NCBI GenBank assembly: GCA_021151605.1
Contig: JAGKWZ010000109.1
Location: forward strand, 1-16,565
Source: Verrucomicrobiaceae bacterium
GTDB taxonomy: Bacteria; Verrucomicrobiota; Verrucomicrobiia; Verrucomicrobiales; Verrucomicrobiaceae
Direction: 5' to 3'
Length of the DNA stretch: 16,565 bases
In this document: positions 7,589 through 15,349 of the stretch, one piece after another
How positions within the stretch are numbered: the first letter of the stretch is position 1
Layout of the letters: each line of letters starts with the position of its first letter
Position numbers and translations under genes: made by a program
The notes under the pieces: generated by a model
The model's input: the letters and a program-made list of their open reading frames with translations, nothing else
Told to the model about the DNA's origin: nothing
The model's database searches: none

Positions 7589-8277
7589 TGGTTCAGCAGC
7601 AGATCACACACTTGTCCGGTCTGTGCGAGATTTTCCAAGCAGATCCACGGCTTATAATCACCCAACGCTCCGGCACTAAAATGGCCTGTGCCTACCGCAA
7701 GACAGCGCGCGCCAATGGCATGTGCGCAGGCGATGTCCTTTGGGGTGTCTCCAATGACGATTACATCCTCTACAGCGTAGCTGCGCCCGGTGGCAGCACT
7801 CATGCGGCGCATAGCCACGGGGCCGAGGAGATTGCGGTCCACGGCGTCATCTCCGAAGGCGCCATCAATGAAGTGCGGATGCAAGTCGAAGCGGGCGAGT
7901 TTCATTTCTGCCCCACGGCGGACATTGCCAGTGAGCAGACCGATATCGGCGCTGCCCTCGGAAATGAGTGCCTGAAGCAATGAGGGAATCCCGGGTAGGA
8001 CGAGGCCGGGGAACTCTTCGTGAGCCAATCGGCGGCGGAGATGTCCGAGGTAGCAGTCCATGTAGGTCTGAACGCTAGTGTCATCCATTTCACGTCCGAC
8101 ATGATCGAAGAGCTGGCGGACGATGCCGCCATCGGTGGCTCCAGCGAGATTCAAAGGTGGAATTTGGGACCGAGGAATATCAAAGACTTCCTCCACGGCG
8201 TCCAACAAGGAAGCTCCGCCCGCACCTCCGGTATCGAGTAGGGTTCCATCAATATCAAATAACAGCAGTCGGGGCAT
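7585..8277 (-). CDS. HAD-superfamily hydrolase, phosphoglycolate phosphatase-like
   Basis: A 230-residue cytoplasmic phosphatase-like protein. Motif I is FDIDGTLLDTGG with nucleophile Asp8 and acid Asp10; motif II is LLTGN with Thr116; the conserved Lys is probably K126; motif IV is VIGDTPKD with Asp177 and Asp181. A helical cap follows motif I, as in the HAD-IA/phosphoglycolate phosphatase group. Substrate cannot be read from sequence; phosphoglycolate or another small phosphate ester is possible. It lies 73 bases after the peroxiredoxin gene and overlaps the CDF gene by four bases. The ATG at 8277 is preceded by CC and has no Shine-Dalgarno sequence. Confidence 0.92.
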   Translation of the reverse strand: MPRLLLFDIDGTLLDTGGAGGASLLDAVEEVFDIPRSQIPPLNLAGATDGGIVRQLFDHVGREMDDTSVQTYMDCYLGHLRRRLAHEEFPGLVLPGIPSLLQALISEGSADIGLLTGNVRRGAEMKLARFDLHPHFIDGAFGDDAVDRNLLGPVAMRRMSAATGRSYAVEDVIVIGDTPKDIACAHAIGARCLAVGTGHFSAGALGDYKPWICLENLAQTGQVCDLLLNQ

Positions 8278-8350
8278 GGATTAGCTAGAAAGCATAATGC
8301 CTGAGCCGGAAAGCAGAATCTCGATGGCGGTGGAAATGGGTGAAAGGAAA

Positions 8351-8824
8351 CTACAGAGCAGACAGGACCAAATCGAGATGCTGGTCTGGTTTCACCTTGG
8401 GGAAGACGGCTTTGATTTTGCCATCAGGCCCGATGATGAACGTGGTGCGCTCGGTGCCCATGTAGGTTTTGCCATACATGCTCTTCTCTACCCAGACGCC
8501 GTAGGCATTGACGATCGCCATGTCTTCATCGCTGATCAGTGGGAAGGGTAGTTCGTGCTTCTTGATGAACTTTTCGTGGCTTCTGACCGAGTCGATGCTC
8601 ACGCCAAAGACGCGCGCTTTTTCAGCGATCTGCTTCCATCCATCCCGCAATGCGCAAGCCTGTTTTGTGCAACCTGGAGTGTCATCCTTTGGATAAAAAT
8701 ATAACACCACGGTTTCGGCTTTGAGGTCGGAGAGCTTGAGTTTGCTCCCTGATTCATAGTTACCGCCGATGACTGAAGCGTGAAATGCCGGGGCTTTTCC
8801 ACCCACCTTTAAAGAATTACTCAT
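8351..8824 (-). CDS. bcp: thioredoxin-dependent peroxiredoxin, Bcp/PrxQ type
   Basis: A 157-residue cytoplasmic peroxiredoxin that reduces hydrogen peroxide and organic hydroperoxides using thioredoxin. The active-site segment YFYPKDDTPGCTKQACALRD has peroxidatic Cys52 and, five residues on, Cys57, the usual resolving Cys of this subfamily. GVSIDSVRSHEKF, FPLISDE and ERTTFIIGPDGKI are also typical. Upstream on its strand is AGAGGAAAA about eight bases before the ATG, the clearest Shine-Dalgarno sequence in the window. The SWIB terminator lies about 50 bases upstream, so the gene probably has its own promoter within that short gap. The thioredoxin reductase gene near 12.4-13.3 kb encodes the reductant pathway. 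Confidence 0.95.
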   Translation of the reverse strand: MSNSLKVGGKAPAFHASVIGGNYESGSKLKLSDLKAETVVLYFYPKDDTPGCTKQACALRDGWKQIAEKARVFGVSIDSVRSHEKFIKKHELPFPLISDEDMAIVNAYGVWVEKSMYGKTYMGTERTTFIIGPDGKIKAVFPKVKPDQHLDLVLSAL

Positions 8825-8875
8825 ATTCTTTTTCCTCTACGGTTCTTGCAGTGAGGTTAGCCGCATCATCAACGC

Positions 8876-8909
8876 AAAAAAAACGCCCCTGACTTGGTGG
8901 TCAGGGGCG
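8876..8909 (-). terminator. intrinsic terminator after the SWIB gene
   Basis: Read on the minus strand: a perfect 10-bp stem CGCCCCTGAC / GTCAGGGGCG (8909-8900 with 8893-8884), a six-base loop, then eight T (8883-8876). It follows the SWIB stop by about 28 bases and separates it from the peroxiredoxin gene. Confidence 0.93.
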
Positions 8910-8937
8910 ATGTGATGGTTGTTGATAATTGATTGAG

Positions 8938-9210
8938 TTATTTGACGTGAGCGCTGACGAATTTCGCCAGTTCAAACATCGACGCAGAATCACTGCCGCC
9001 GAAGAGAGCCTTAAGCTTGTCGTCAGCGTTGATGTTGCGTTTGTTCTTGGAGTCCTGGAGACCGTGTTTTTTGATGTAGTCCCAGATCTTCTTCGTGATT
9101 TCGCTGCGCGGCTGCGCAGTGGAGCCAACGACTGCGGCCAGAACTGCGTCCGGCTGCACGGGTTTCATAAGGGCGGGGTTTGCTTTACGAGTAGCTGCTT
9201 TTTTGGCCAT
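8938..9210 (-). CDS. SWIB/MDM2 domain-containing protein
   Basis: A 90-residue protein. The first 17 residues are Lys/Ala-rich (MAKKAATRKANPALMKP). Residues 18-90 are a complete SWIB domain: VQPDAVLAAVVGSTAQPRSE, then ITKKIWDYIKKHGLQDSKNK, RNINADDKLKALFGG and FELAKFVSAHVK. SWIB domains are found in eukaryotic chromatin-remodelling proteins and, in bacteria, in Chlamydiae, Verrucomicrobia and some others, alone or fused to topoisomerase I. The basic N-terminal tail and small size suggest a nucleoid- or DNA-associated protein, which is inference. It is a single-gene unit with its own terminator, divergent from the PQQ-like gene. Confidence 0.92.
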   Translation of the reverse strand: MAKKAATRKANPALMKPVQPDAVLAAVVGSTAQPRSEITKKIWDYIKKHGLQDSKNKRNINADDKLKALFGGSDSASMFELAKFVSAHVK

Positions 9211-9354
9211 AGGGGCGCGATGCTGGCAGTTTCCCCAGCGTGGGTCAATACTTCATCTCAAGGTTTTTTGCTGAGAACGAAGCCCAGGTTTCTGCTGCCT
9301 GTGGATGCGCTTTGATGATTGAACAGTGTCGGCGGACCCGATAGTCTCCCAGCC

Positions 9355-10590
9355 ATGACCCGACTTTGTCTGTCCATTTCTCTTCTCTTGAATCTGTCAC
9401 TACACGCCGAAAACTGGCCTCAGTGGCGTGGTCCGCGCCTAGACGGAACAAGTATGGACCATGGATTCCCGGTCAAAATCGATGCGAAAAGCCTGACTTG
9501 GCGAACGGAGCTGCCGGGCGTGGGCCATGCCTCACCCATCGTATGGCAGGATCGTCTCTTTACAGTCGCTTCATTGGCGGAAAGTGGTGAGCGAGTGTTG
9601 CAGTGTCTGGACCGCGATACTGGTAAAGTTCTATGGCAGAACGTGGTCCTGAAGTCGCCTCTGGAAGGTAAGCATCGTTTGAACAGCCATGCCTCTAGCA
9701 CTCCAGCAACGGATGGTGAGCTTGTCTTCACGGCTTTTCTCGATGGAGCCTCGGTGGTCGTTAGCGCTCATGATTTCAGCGGAAAGCAGATCTGGCAGGT
9801 TCGGCCAGGTGTGTTTGCCAGTAAGCATGGATTTTGCTCCAGCCCGATCTTGTTTGAAGACAAAGTCATCGTGAACTGCGACCACGATGGCCCAGGCTAC
9901 ATCGTGGCCTTTGCTCGTGCCGATGGTCGCCAGCTCTGGCGCATCGAGCGTCCGAATCAGACACGCAGTTATTGTGTGCCCATTATTCGCGAGATGAATG
10001 GTCGCACGCAGATGGTGCTCTCTGGCACGAAGTGTGTGACGAGCTATGATCCGCGCGATGGCCGCCTTCTTTGGATGATCGATGGGCCGACGGAGCAGTT
10101 TGTGGCCTCGCTCGTATACGATGAAAAGTCAGGCCATCTGCTCATGACTGGTGGTTTCCCTGAGCATCACATCCTGGCGATCAAGCCCGATGGCGTGGGC
10201 AATGTGACGGACACACACATCACCTGGCGCACGAACAAAGGCGTGTCGTATGTTCCATCGCCGATCTGCGAGAGTGGCTGGTTCCTCATCGTGTCCGACT
10301 CGGGCGTCGCACACTGTTTTGATGCCAAAACGGGAGACATCGCATGGGAGGAACGGATGAAGGAACATCATGCCTCCCTTGTCAGCGCTGAGGGAAAGGT
10401 GTGGTTCATCAACGACTTTGGCACGCTGCGAACAGTAAAGCCAGGGGAGTCCTATGATCTCGTGGCGGAGAGTGAGCTGGAGGACAAGGTCTTTGCTTCT
10501 CCAGCGATGAGCGAGGGACAGATTTTTGTGCGTGGTGAACACGGCCTAATTTGTCTCGGTAAACGTAGCGCGAAGACAGCGGCACGCTGA
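9355..10590 (+). CDS. PQQ-like beta-propeller repeat protein, exported
   Basis: A 411-residue protein with a signal peptide (MTRLCLSISLLLNLSLHA) followed by ENWPQWRGPRLDGTS, the standard opening of outer-membrane/periplasmic PQQ-like propeller proteins in this phylum. At least five blades are visible from repeated 'D..tG..lW' motifs: DRDTGKVLWQ, DFSGKQIWQ, RADGRQLWR, DPRDGRLLWM and DAKTGDIAWE. There is no proof that it binds PQQ; many such proteins are structural or of unknown role. The ATG at 9355 is preferred over an in-frame TTG at 9319 because it starts the signal peptide. It is followed by a lipoprotein gene after 14 bases. The 144-base gap to the divergent SWIB gene should hold promoters for both. 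Confidence 0.9.
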   Translation: MTRLCLSISLLLNLSLHAENWPQWRGPRLDGTSMDHGFPVKIDAKSLTWRTELPGVGHASPIVWQDRLFTVASLAESGERVLQCLDRDTGKVLWQNVVLKSPLEGKHRLNSHASSTPATDGELVFTAFLDGASVVVSAHDFSGKQIWQVRPGVFASKHGFCSSPILFEDKVIVNCDHDGPGYIVAFARADGRQLWRIERPNQTRSYCVPIIREMNGRTQMVLSGTKCVTSYDPRDGRLLWMIDGPTEQFVASLVYDEKSGHLLMTGGFPEHHILAIKPDGVGNVTDTHITWRTNKGVSYVPSPICESGWFLIVSDSGVAHCFDAKTGDIAWEERMKEHHASLVSAEGKVWFINDFGTLRTVKPGESYDLVAESELEDKVFASPAMSEGQIFVRGEHGLICLGKRSAKTAAR

Positions 10591-10604
10591 CCAGCATCCT
10601 CGTT

Positions 10605-11177
10605 ATGAAATCACACCTCCTGCTGTTTATCGCTGCCACTCTCCTGGTCGGCTGTGCTTCGAAAAATAAGGAGAAGAAGCCTGAGCCCACCGGGCAGGCA
10701 ACTTTGATTGGATTGATCGAGATGGTGAACCCGGAGCAGAACTATGTGCTCATTCGCTGCGAGCCCATGCCATCACTAAATGCAGGTGCGGAATTGATCG
10801 CGCTCAGTGCGAGTGGTGCGCGTTCCAAGCTGATCCTGTCGCCCGAACGTAAGGGACATTACCTCACGGCAGATATTAAGGAGGGACATCCAGAGGTCAC
10901 GAATCTAGTGCTCGTGCAACACACATCCGCTTCAGCGACACCGCCGCCAGCCGCCACCGTACCTGCGACAACTCCCACTCCCCCAGAGACCACTTCTGCT
11001 TATCAGCCAATGCCAGGTTTACCCGGCATTTTACCCACGACGAGTGGAACTGCTGTGCCGACACTGTCGCCGGACCATACTTTACCAATCATCACGAAAC
11101 CTGCGACACTCCCATCGACTGAAACGCCACCCAAAGGCTTCGATGATCTCGAGCCACCAGTCGGCGGGAAACCTTAA
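10605..11177 (+). CDS. putative lipoprotein of unknown function
   Basis: A 190-residue protein with a lipoprotein signal, MKSHLLLFIAATLLVGC; Cys17 would be lipidated. Residues about 29-108 form a small domain with beta-strands (GQATLIGLIEMVNPEQNYVL and later HYLTADIKEGH). The rest, about residue 109 to the end, is a Pro/Thr-rich, probably disordered linker or tail. I do not recognise a family with confidence; the N-terminal part resembles small envelope beta-barrel domains (an 'I..v...n.fvli' start). It lies between the propeller gene and moeA with short gaps of 14 and 8 bases, which supports an operon, although the functional link to moeA is unclear. Confidence 0.75.
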   Translation: MKSHLLLFIAATLLVGCASKNKEKKPEPTGQATLIGLIEMVNPEQNYVLIRCEPMPSLNAGAELIALSASGARSKLILSPERKGHYLTADIKEGHPEVTNLVLVQHTSASATPPPAATVPATTPTPPETTSAYQPMPGLPGILPTTSGTAVPTLSPDHTLPIITKPATLPSTETPPKGFDDLEPPVGGKP

Positions 11178-11185
11178 TTTTCATC

Positions 11186-12382
11186 ATGCTTACTGAAGCC
11201 GAGGCGCTGGAGCGCGTGCTTTCCAGGATCACTCCTGGGCCGATCGTGGATCTGCCTTTGCCTGATGCGCTGGGGCGTTTTTGCGCAAGAGACTTTCTCG
11301 CTACAGTGCCGATCCCCGGCTTCGATAACTCGATGATGGACGGCTATGCCGTTCATGCAATGGAGACAACAGGGCAGGGGAAGATTGTCGTGGTCGGCGA
11401 GCAGCCTGCTGGACTCGATCTCCAGCTTCAATGTGCGCCTGGTCATGCCATCCGCATCTTCACCGGAGCGCCGATGCCAGCAGGTGCGGATGCGGTGATC
11501 ATGCAGGAGGATGTGGAGCGTGAAGGCGATGTTATCGCGTGTCGTGAGCCTGTGGAGCCCGGGGAGAATCTACGCCGAGCTGGCGCTGATCTTTGTCCAG
11601 GGCAGATCATGCTTCGCCGTGGGGAAAAGATCACGCCGGGGCGCATCGGCTTGCTGGCTTCACAAGGACACGTGAGCATTGCGGTTCATGAAACGCCGCG
11701 TGTGGCGGTGCTCAGCACTGGAGATGAACTTGTGCCTCCCGGCAGTGGTCCGCTCCAGTCGGGCCAGATTTACAACAGCAATGGGTTCATGCTTCAGGCA
11801 CTGCTGGCAGAGCTAGGCATCCTTGAGACTAGCATGGTGCATTGTCGGGACACTCTGGCGGACACGGTCTGCACGCTGCGCACGCTCATGGAAAGATCGG
11901 ACATGATCGTGCTCAGCGGCGGTGTATCCGTAGGAGATCATGATCACATCAAGTCCGCCTTGCTCGAACTCGGCATCTCTCCTGATCTTTGGCGCGTGAA
12001 GGTAAAGCCCGGCAAGCCCTTCCTCTTTGCCCAGACGACGCGAGCGACGAATGCGCGTCCGGTTTTCATCTTCGGACTCCCGGGAAATCCGGTGTCTTCC
12101 TTTGTCACCTTTCAGCTCTTTGTGCGTCCAGCAGTGCTCCGGTGGATGGGGGCCGCAGATGTCTTGCCACCGCGATTACCTGCCACGGTTTCCACGGCCT
12201 TATGCAATGACGGCAATCGTCCACACTACCTGCGTGGAGTGTTGCGTGATGGGCGCTTCCACGTTGCCGGACTTCAGCAAAGTCATGCGCTTTTTGCTCT
12301 CAGTCAGGCGAATTCGCTGCTCAGGCTCGATGAAGGTCAAAGAATCGCCGCTGGTGAAACAACGATGGTAATCAGCCTCTGA
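11186..12382 (+). CDS. moeA: molybdopterin molybdenumtransferase MoeA
   Basis: A 398-residue protein that inserts molybdate into adenylylated molybdopterin, the last step of basic molybdenum cofactor synthesis. All key elements are present: PIPGFDNSMMDGYAV with Asp52, RIFTGAPMPAGADAV with Thr93, GENLRRAGAD, STGDEL with Glu181, GQIYNSNGFML, SGGVSVGDHD with Asp251, VKVKPGKPF with Lys275, and GLPGNPVSSF (297-306). The length is usual for MoeA. It begins eight bases after the lipoprotein stop and converges with trxB, leaving eight bases between the stops. With moaC about 4.5 kb away, two molybdenum cofactor genes are present in the window but not in one operon. Confidence 0.97.
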   Translation: MLTEAEALERVLSRITPGPIVDLPLPDALGRFCARDFLATVPIPGFDNSMMDGYAVHAMETTGQGKIVVVGEQPAGLDLQLQCAPGHAIRIFTGAPMPAGADAVIMQEDVEREGDVIACREPVEPGENLRRAGADLCPGQIMLRRGEKITPGRIGLLASQGHVSIAVHETPRVAVLSTGDELVPPGSGPLQSGQIYNSNGFMLQALLAELGILETSMVHCRDTLADTVCTLRTLMERSDMIVLSGGVSVGDHDHIKSALLELGISPDLWRVKVKPGKPFLFAQTTRATNARPVFIFGLPGNPVSSFVTFQLFVRPAVLRWMGAADVLPPRLPATVSTALCNDGNRPHYLRGVLRDGRFHVAGLQQSHALFALSQANSLLRLDEGQRIAAGETTMVISL

Positions 12383-12390
12383 ATTTGAGT

Positions 12391-13323
12391 TTAATGCACT
12401 CCAAGATCTGCCAAGTAGCGCTCTGCCTCTAGAGCGGAGGCGCAGCCTTGTCCGGCGGCGGTTATGGCCTGACGATAGACATGGTCGGCAACGTCTCCAG
12501 CGGCGAAGAGTCCTTCTGTTTTCGTTCGAGTTCCTTCGGTTTGCAGAATGTAGCCGTTTTCATCCTTGTCCACGAGGCCGCCGAGGAAGCCAGCATTCGG
12601 CACGTGGCCGATGGCTACAAACACGCACTTCAGTTCAAGTTCGCTCTTTTCGCCTGTGACGAGATTTTCCAGCATGACTGCGCGAACTTCGCCCTTTTCG
12701 TCGGTTAGATACTCCGCCACGGTGCTGTTCCAGACAGGCTTGATTTTCGGGTTCGCAAGCGCGCGATCGGCCATAATTTTCGAGGCGCGTAGTGTGTCGC
12801 GGCGATGAATAAGATAAACGGTGCTAGCAAAGCGGGTGAGGAAGTTCGCCTCCTCGCAGGCGCTGTCGCCGCCGCCGATGACGCAGACGGGGACATTGCG
12901 GTAAAAGGCACCATCACAGGTAGCGCAGCTCGTGAGACCGTGGCCGATGAGGCTTTTTTCATTCGGAAGGCCGAGATGCCGTGGGCTGGCACCTGTAGCT
13001 ACGATGACCGTCCGAGTCTGCCGCACGGTGCCGTCTTCACTGGTGATATTGAAATGGCCCTCAGGCGCTTTTTCCACGCTGGTCACGAGAGTGTACTCGA
13101 TGCGGGCACCAAACTTCTCAGCTTGAGTCTGCATATTCATCATTAGCTCTGGCCCCATGATGCCATCTGGGTAGCCTGGAAAATTTTCCACTTCAGTCGT
13201 CGTCGTGAGCTGTCCGCCAGGCTGGTTACCTGATAGGATGAGAGGATTTAGATTTGCGCGTCCTGTGTAGATCGCTGCCGTGTAACCTGCGCAGCCTGTG
13301 CCGATGATGATGACGTTTTCCAT
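12391..13323 (-). CDS. trxB: thioredoxin-disulfide reductase
   Basis: A 310-residue cytoplasmic FAD/NADPH enzyme that reduces thioredoxin. The FAD-binding motif is GTGCAG at 8-13 (usually GSGPAG in this family, so Pro is replaced by Cys), followed by YTAAIYTGRANL. The redox pair is SCATCDGAF with Cys133 and Cys136. The NADPH-binding loop is VIGGGDSACEEA, followed by HRRDTLRASK. The C-terminus has GLFAAGDVADHVYRQAITAA, the second FAD motif. It would support the Bcp-type peroxiredoxin in the window. The ATG is preceded by CACC; no Shine-Dalgarno sequence. It may share a transcript with the upstream L,D-transpeptidase gene, though the 165-base gap makes a separate promoter more likely. Confidence 0.97.
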   Translation of the reverse strand: MENVIIIGTGCAGYTAAIYTGRANLNPLILSGNQPGGQLTTTTEVENFPGYPDGIMGPELMMNMQTQAEKFGARIEYTLVTSVEKAPEGHFNITSEDGTVRQTRTVIVATGASPRHLGLPNEKSLIGHGLTSCATCDGAFYRNVPVCVIGGGDSACEEANFLTRFASTVYLIHRRDTLRASKIMADRALANPKIKPVWNSTVAEYLTDEKGEVRAVMLENLVTGEKSELELKCVFVAIGHVPNAGFLGGLVDKDENGYILQTEGTRTKTEGLFAAGDVADHVYRQAITAAGQGCASALEAERYLADLGVH

Positions 13324-13488
13324 GGTGATGTGGTCGAAAAGGGAGGGAAAAGGAGCGCTGAAGATGGGAAGCTCTACTGTTTACGCAAGAAATGCTTCCT
13401 CAGAGACACTGAAGCTCTGCTAATTCAGCTCTGAAACCCGTGGACCTACCCAGTTTGGGCCAACGAAGTCAAATCTCCAATGAACAGG

Positions 13489-14313
13489 TCAGCCGTAAGC
13501 CTGATGGCTCGTGCTGTTCCTTCGATTGCCAGTGGTGATTTTTTCGGCCTTGTTGGCTGGCTTCTTGGACTTGGATTTTGCGACAGGCGCGTCTGCCGAT
13601 TCGTCGGCTTTTTCTTTAGCCTGATCCGAGGCAGCGCCAGCTGCTGGAAGAGCCTCAGACGAGGCGGGTTTCTCAGCCTTCTTTTCAGCGACAATGGATT
13701 CTTCCTCCGGGGTCGGCTTGGGTTCTTCAGCCTTGCCGCCAGATGGAAGTTTGTCCCTTGTGATTACAACTTTCGCTCCGATACCGACATCTTCGAAAAC
13801 CTCCACCACGTCCTTCATTCCCATGCGGATGCAGCCATAACTGGCAGGTTTGCCGAGATTGCATTCTTCGGTTGTGCCATGGATGTAAATGTAGCGCTTC
13901 ATGGCGTTTCGATTCGTTCCTTCCATACCGCGCAGCCAGAGAATGCGCGAGACAATGGGATCGCGACCCGGAGCATTGGGTTTGAGCACTTCACCATTCC
14001 AAGAGCGGCTTTTCAACACAGCCCCAGTCGGCAACCCATGACCAATTTTGGCAATGATCTCATGTTTGCCAAGAGGAGTTCGATAGCTATTGGGCTGATC
14101 ACCAATGCCAAATTTCGAAGTCGAGATGGGGAATTCCTTCTTTAAAACGCCCGCGTCATAGAGTCCCAGCTTCTGGTCTTTAACGCTGACGACAACTTCG
14201 GATTTAGGTGCCGATCCACATGAGGTGATTATGACTGCGGCGAACGCCAGCCCCAATCGACCAACCAAGAGACGGCAATCCGACAAAACATGGGATAGAT
14301 TTAAAGGGTTCAT
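13489..14313 (-). CDS. lipoprotein L,D-transpeptidase (YkuD domain) with low-complexity tail
   Basis: A 274-residue envelope protein. The N-terminus has a lipoprotein-like signal ending in ITSC with Cys32. The YkuD domain (about residues 38-186) forms or remodels 3-3 cross-links, or attaches proteins, in peptidoglycan. Its catalytic signature is YIYIHGTTEE, with His145, through ASYGCIRMG, with the nucleophile Cys161 and Arg163. Residues about 187-274 are a Lys/Ala/Glu/Pro-rich tail with repeated 'EK', 'KAE' and 'KSK' units, probably disordered. Such a tail is not part of the catalytic domain. The gene is divergent from the GxxExxY gene, across an AT-rich 264-base region containing a 17-bp palindrome. 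Confidence 0.92.
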   Translation of the reverse strand: MNPLNLSHVLSDCRLLVGRLGLAFAAVIITSCGSAPKSEVVVSVKDQKLGLYDAGVLKKEFPISTSKFGIGDQPNSYRTPLGKHEIIAKIGHGLPTGAVLKSRSWNGEVLKPNAPGRDPIVSRILWLRGMEGTNRNAMKRYIYIHGTTEECNLGKPASYGCIRMGMKDVVEVFEDVGIGAKVVITRDKLPSGGKAEEPKPTPEEESIVAEKKAEKPASSEALPAAGAASDQAKEKADESADAPVAKSKSKKPANKAEKITTGNRRNSTSHQAYG

Positions 14314-14577
14314 AAATTAGAGTATGTTTAATATAAGTTAAATATATCCGCAATTCTCAAATTGAGAATCTTTGGTGGTGGATTGCGCACTGATTCGCCT
14401 GCTTGTTAAGCAAAATAGAGACCGCATTTCCGAATGATGTTCATGAATTTTGGGTTGCTTGGAGGTTTTTGTAGCAAAGGTATCTCAGGTTGCTGAATCG
14501 GCTTATTTTTGATAGTTATCATAATTTGAAACATCCTTGCGGCATCTCTTCATGAATTCGCATCTTTCATATTTACC
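14314..14577. promoter_or_regulatory. AT-rich divergent intergenic region
   Basis: A 264-base gap between two divergent genes, clearly richer in A and T than the neighbouring coding DNA. On the minus strand, TTGAGA and TATATT stand 19 bases apart upstream of the transpeptidase start, a weak sigma-70-like promoter with long spacing. On the plus side, TGATAGTTATCA (14510-14521) is a short palindrome overlapping a CATAAT box about 50 bases before the GxxExxY start. No open reading frame is convincing. Exact promoters are inferred. Confidence 0.4.
14353..14369. repeat. 17-bp perfect palindrome
   Basis: ATTCTCAAATTGAGAAT: two 8-base arms around one central base. It lies 40-56 bases upstream of the L,D-transpeptidase ATG and overlaps the possible -35 box on that strand, a position suited to an operator. 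A regulator is not known. Confidence 0.55.
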
Positions 14578-14970
14578 ATGATTTCGGTCGATCTCCCACA
14601 CCTCATCGTCGGGGCCTGCATGGCGGTTCACCGCACTCTGGGCCCGGGATTGATGCGTGAAGCTTATGAGGAATGTCTTGTCGTGGAGCTTCGCTGCCTC
14701 GAGCTGAAAGTCGAGCGCGGGTCGGCGCTCAGCTTCGATTACCAGGGCCAGCGTATTAACAGCGCTGCCAGATTGGACCTCATCGTCGATGATGCCTGTC
14801 TGGTGCAGGTCTATTCCAGCGAGCTTGTGCTGGACCTGGATCGCCAAAAGATGGATACGCTTCTTCGGTTGAGTGGTTTAAGGTCGGGACTTCTGGCCAA
14901 TTTTAATGTTCCCGTTATGCGCAAAGGTATTGAGCGCTTTACAGTGAAGCGTCGCGAAGCTGCTGAGTAA
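14578..14970 (+). CDS. GxxExxY-family protein with altered signature
   Basis: A 130-residue protein that matches the GxxExxY family (PD-(D/E)XK nuclease-like fold) along its whole length: VHRTLGPGL, YEECLVVELR, ARLDLIVDD and LLANFNVPVMRKGIERF. Two key sites differ from the family. The naming motif reads G24-L-M-R27-E-A-Y30, with Arg where Glu is expected. The segment usually read as VELKA appears as VQVYS (76-80), so the expected E-x-K pair is Gln77/Tyr79. Asp67 is retained. The protein is therefore probably inactive as a nuclease, if the family is one. The family's function is not established. The ATG is preceded by ACC. The gene stands alone between divergent and convergent neighbours. Confidence 0.88.
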   Translation: MISVDLPHLIVGACMAVHRTLGPGLMREAYEECLVVELRCLELKVERGSALSFDYQGQRINSAARLDLIVDDACLVQVYSSELVLDLDRQKMDTLLRLSGLRSGLLANFNVPVMRKGIERFTVKRREAAE

Positions 14971-15100
14971 TATAGGGGGTGGGTATTGGGTATCCGCTCT
15001 CCAGGTATCCTGTCGCGTTCGATAGGTGGGAATGGCTTTGGAAATAAGAAGTTGAGGTGCGTGGAATGCCTGAGCTGCAAGTATGTGCTAAGGCATGTCA

Positions 15101-15349
15101 TCACGACTGTGAATCCGGTTTCCACGACATATAGCCGCGGTGGATATGATTGATGTTTTGAAAGCCGAGCTCCTTGAGCTTCGCGACCGCTTTGCGACTG
15201 CGGAAGCCACCGGCGCAATAGAAGAGCACTGGCTTGTCTTTGTCGAGTGTGAGGACCTTCGAATCAAAGGCGTCATCGCCGATAGAAATGTTCACGGCCT
15301 TCGGCAAAGCGCCGCCTTCAAATTCACCTTTCGACCGCACATCGAGCAC
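15101..15349 (-). CDS. rhodanese-like domain protein, N-terminus cut off by an in-frame stop
   Basis: An 82-residue reading frame from a GTG start. It begins inside the domain at VLDVRSKGEFEGGALPKAVN, the typical first rhodanese strand, and has the active-site loop FYCAGGFRSRKA, with catalytic Cys45 and the CxxGxR pattern, then HRGYMSW. Rhodaneses carry a persulfide on that Cys and transfer sulfur. A normal single-domain rhodanese would begin about 20 residues earlier; that part is present in frame at 15350-15412 but is separated by TAG (15376-15374). Translation may restart at the GTG, or the gene may be damaged, or the base may be wrong. It is the last gene of the cluster that starts with the RND pump. 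Confidence 0.8.
   Translation of the reverse strand: MLDVRSKGEFEGGALPKAVNISIGDDAFDSKVLTLDKDKPVLFYCAGGFRSRKAVAKLKELGFQNINHIHRGYMSWKPDSQS

Noticed and set aside
13480..14145. 221-codon open frame on the plus strand
   Set aside because: Antisense to the L,D-transpeptidase, whose His145/Cys161 signature is intact on the other strand.
15009..15026. Seven-pair hairpin CCTGTCG / CGATAGG between convergent genes
   Set aside because: It includes a G-U pair and has no T-run on either strand, so a terminator cannot be claimed.
14971..15100. Repeated GGTATCC (two copies, eight bases apart) after the GxxExxY gene
   Set aside because: Only two 7-base copies; can occur by chance and no insertion-end structure is visible.
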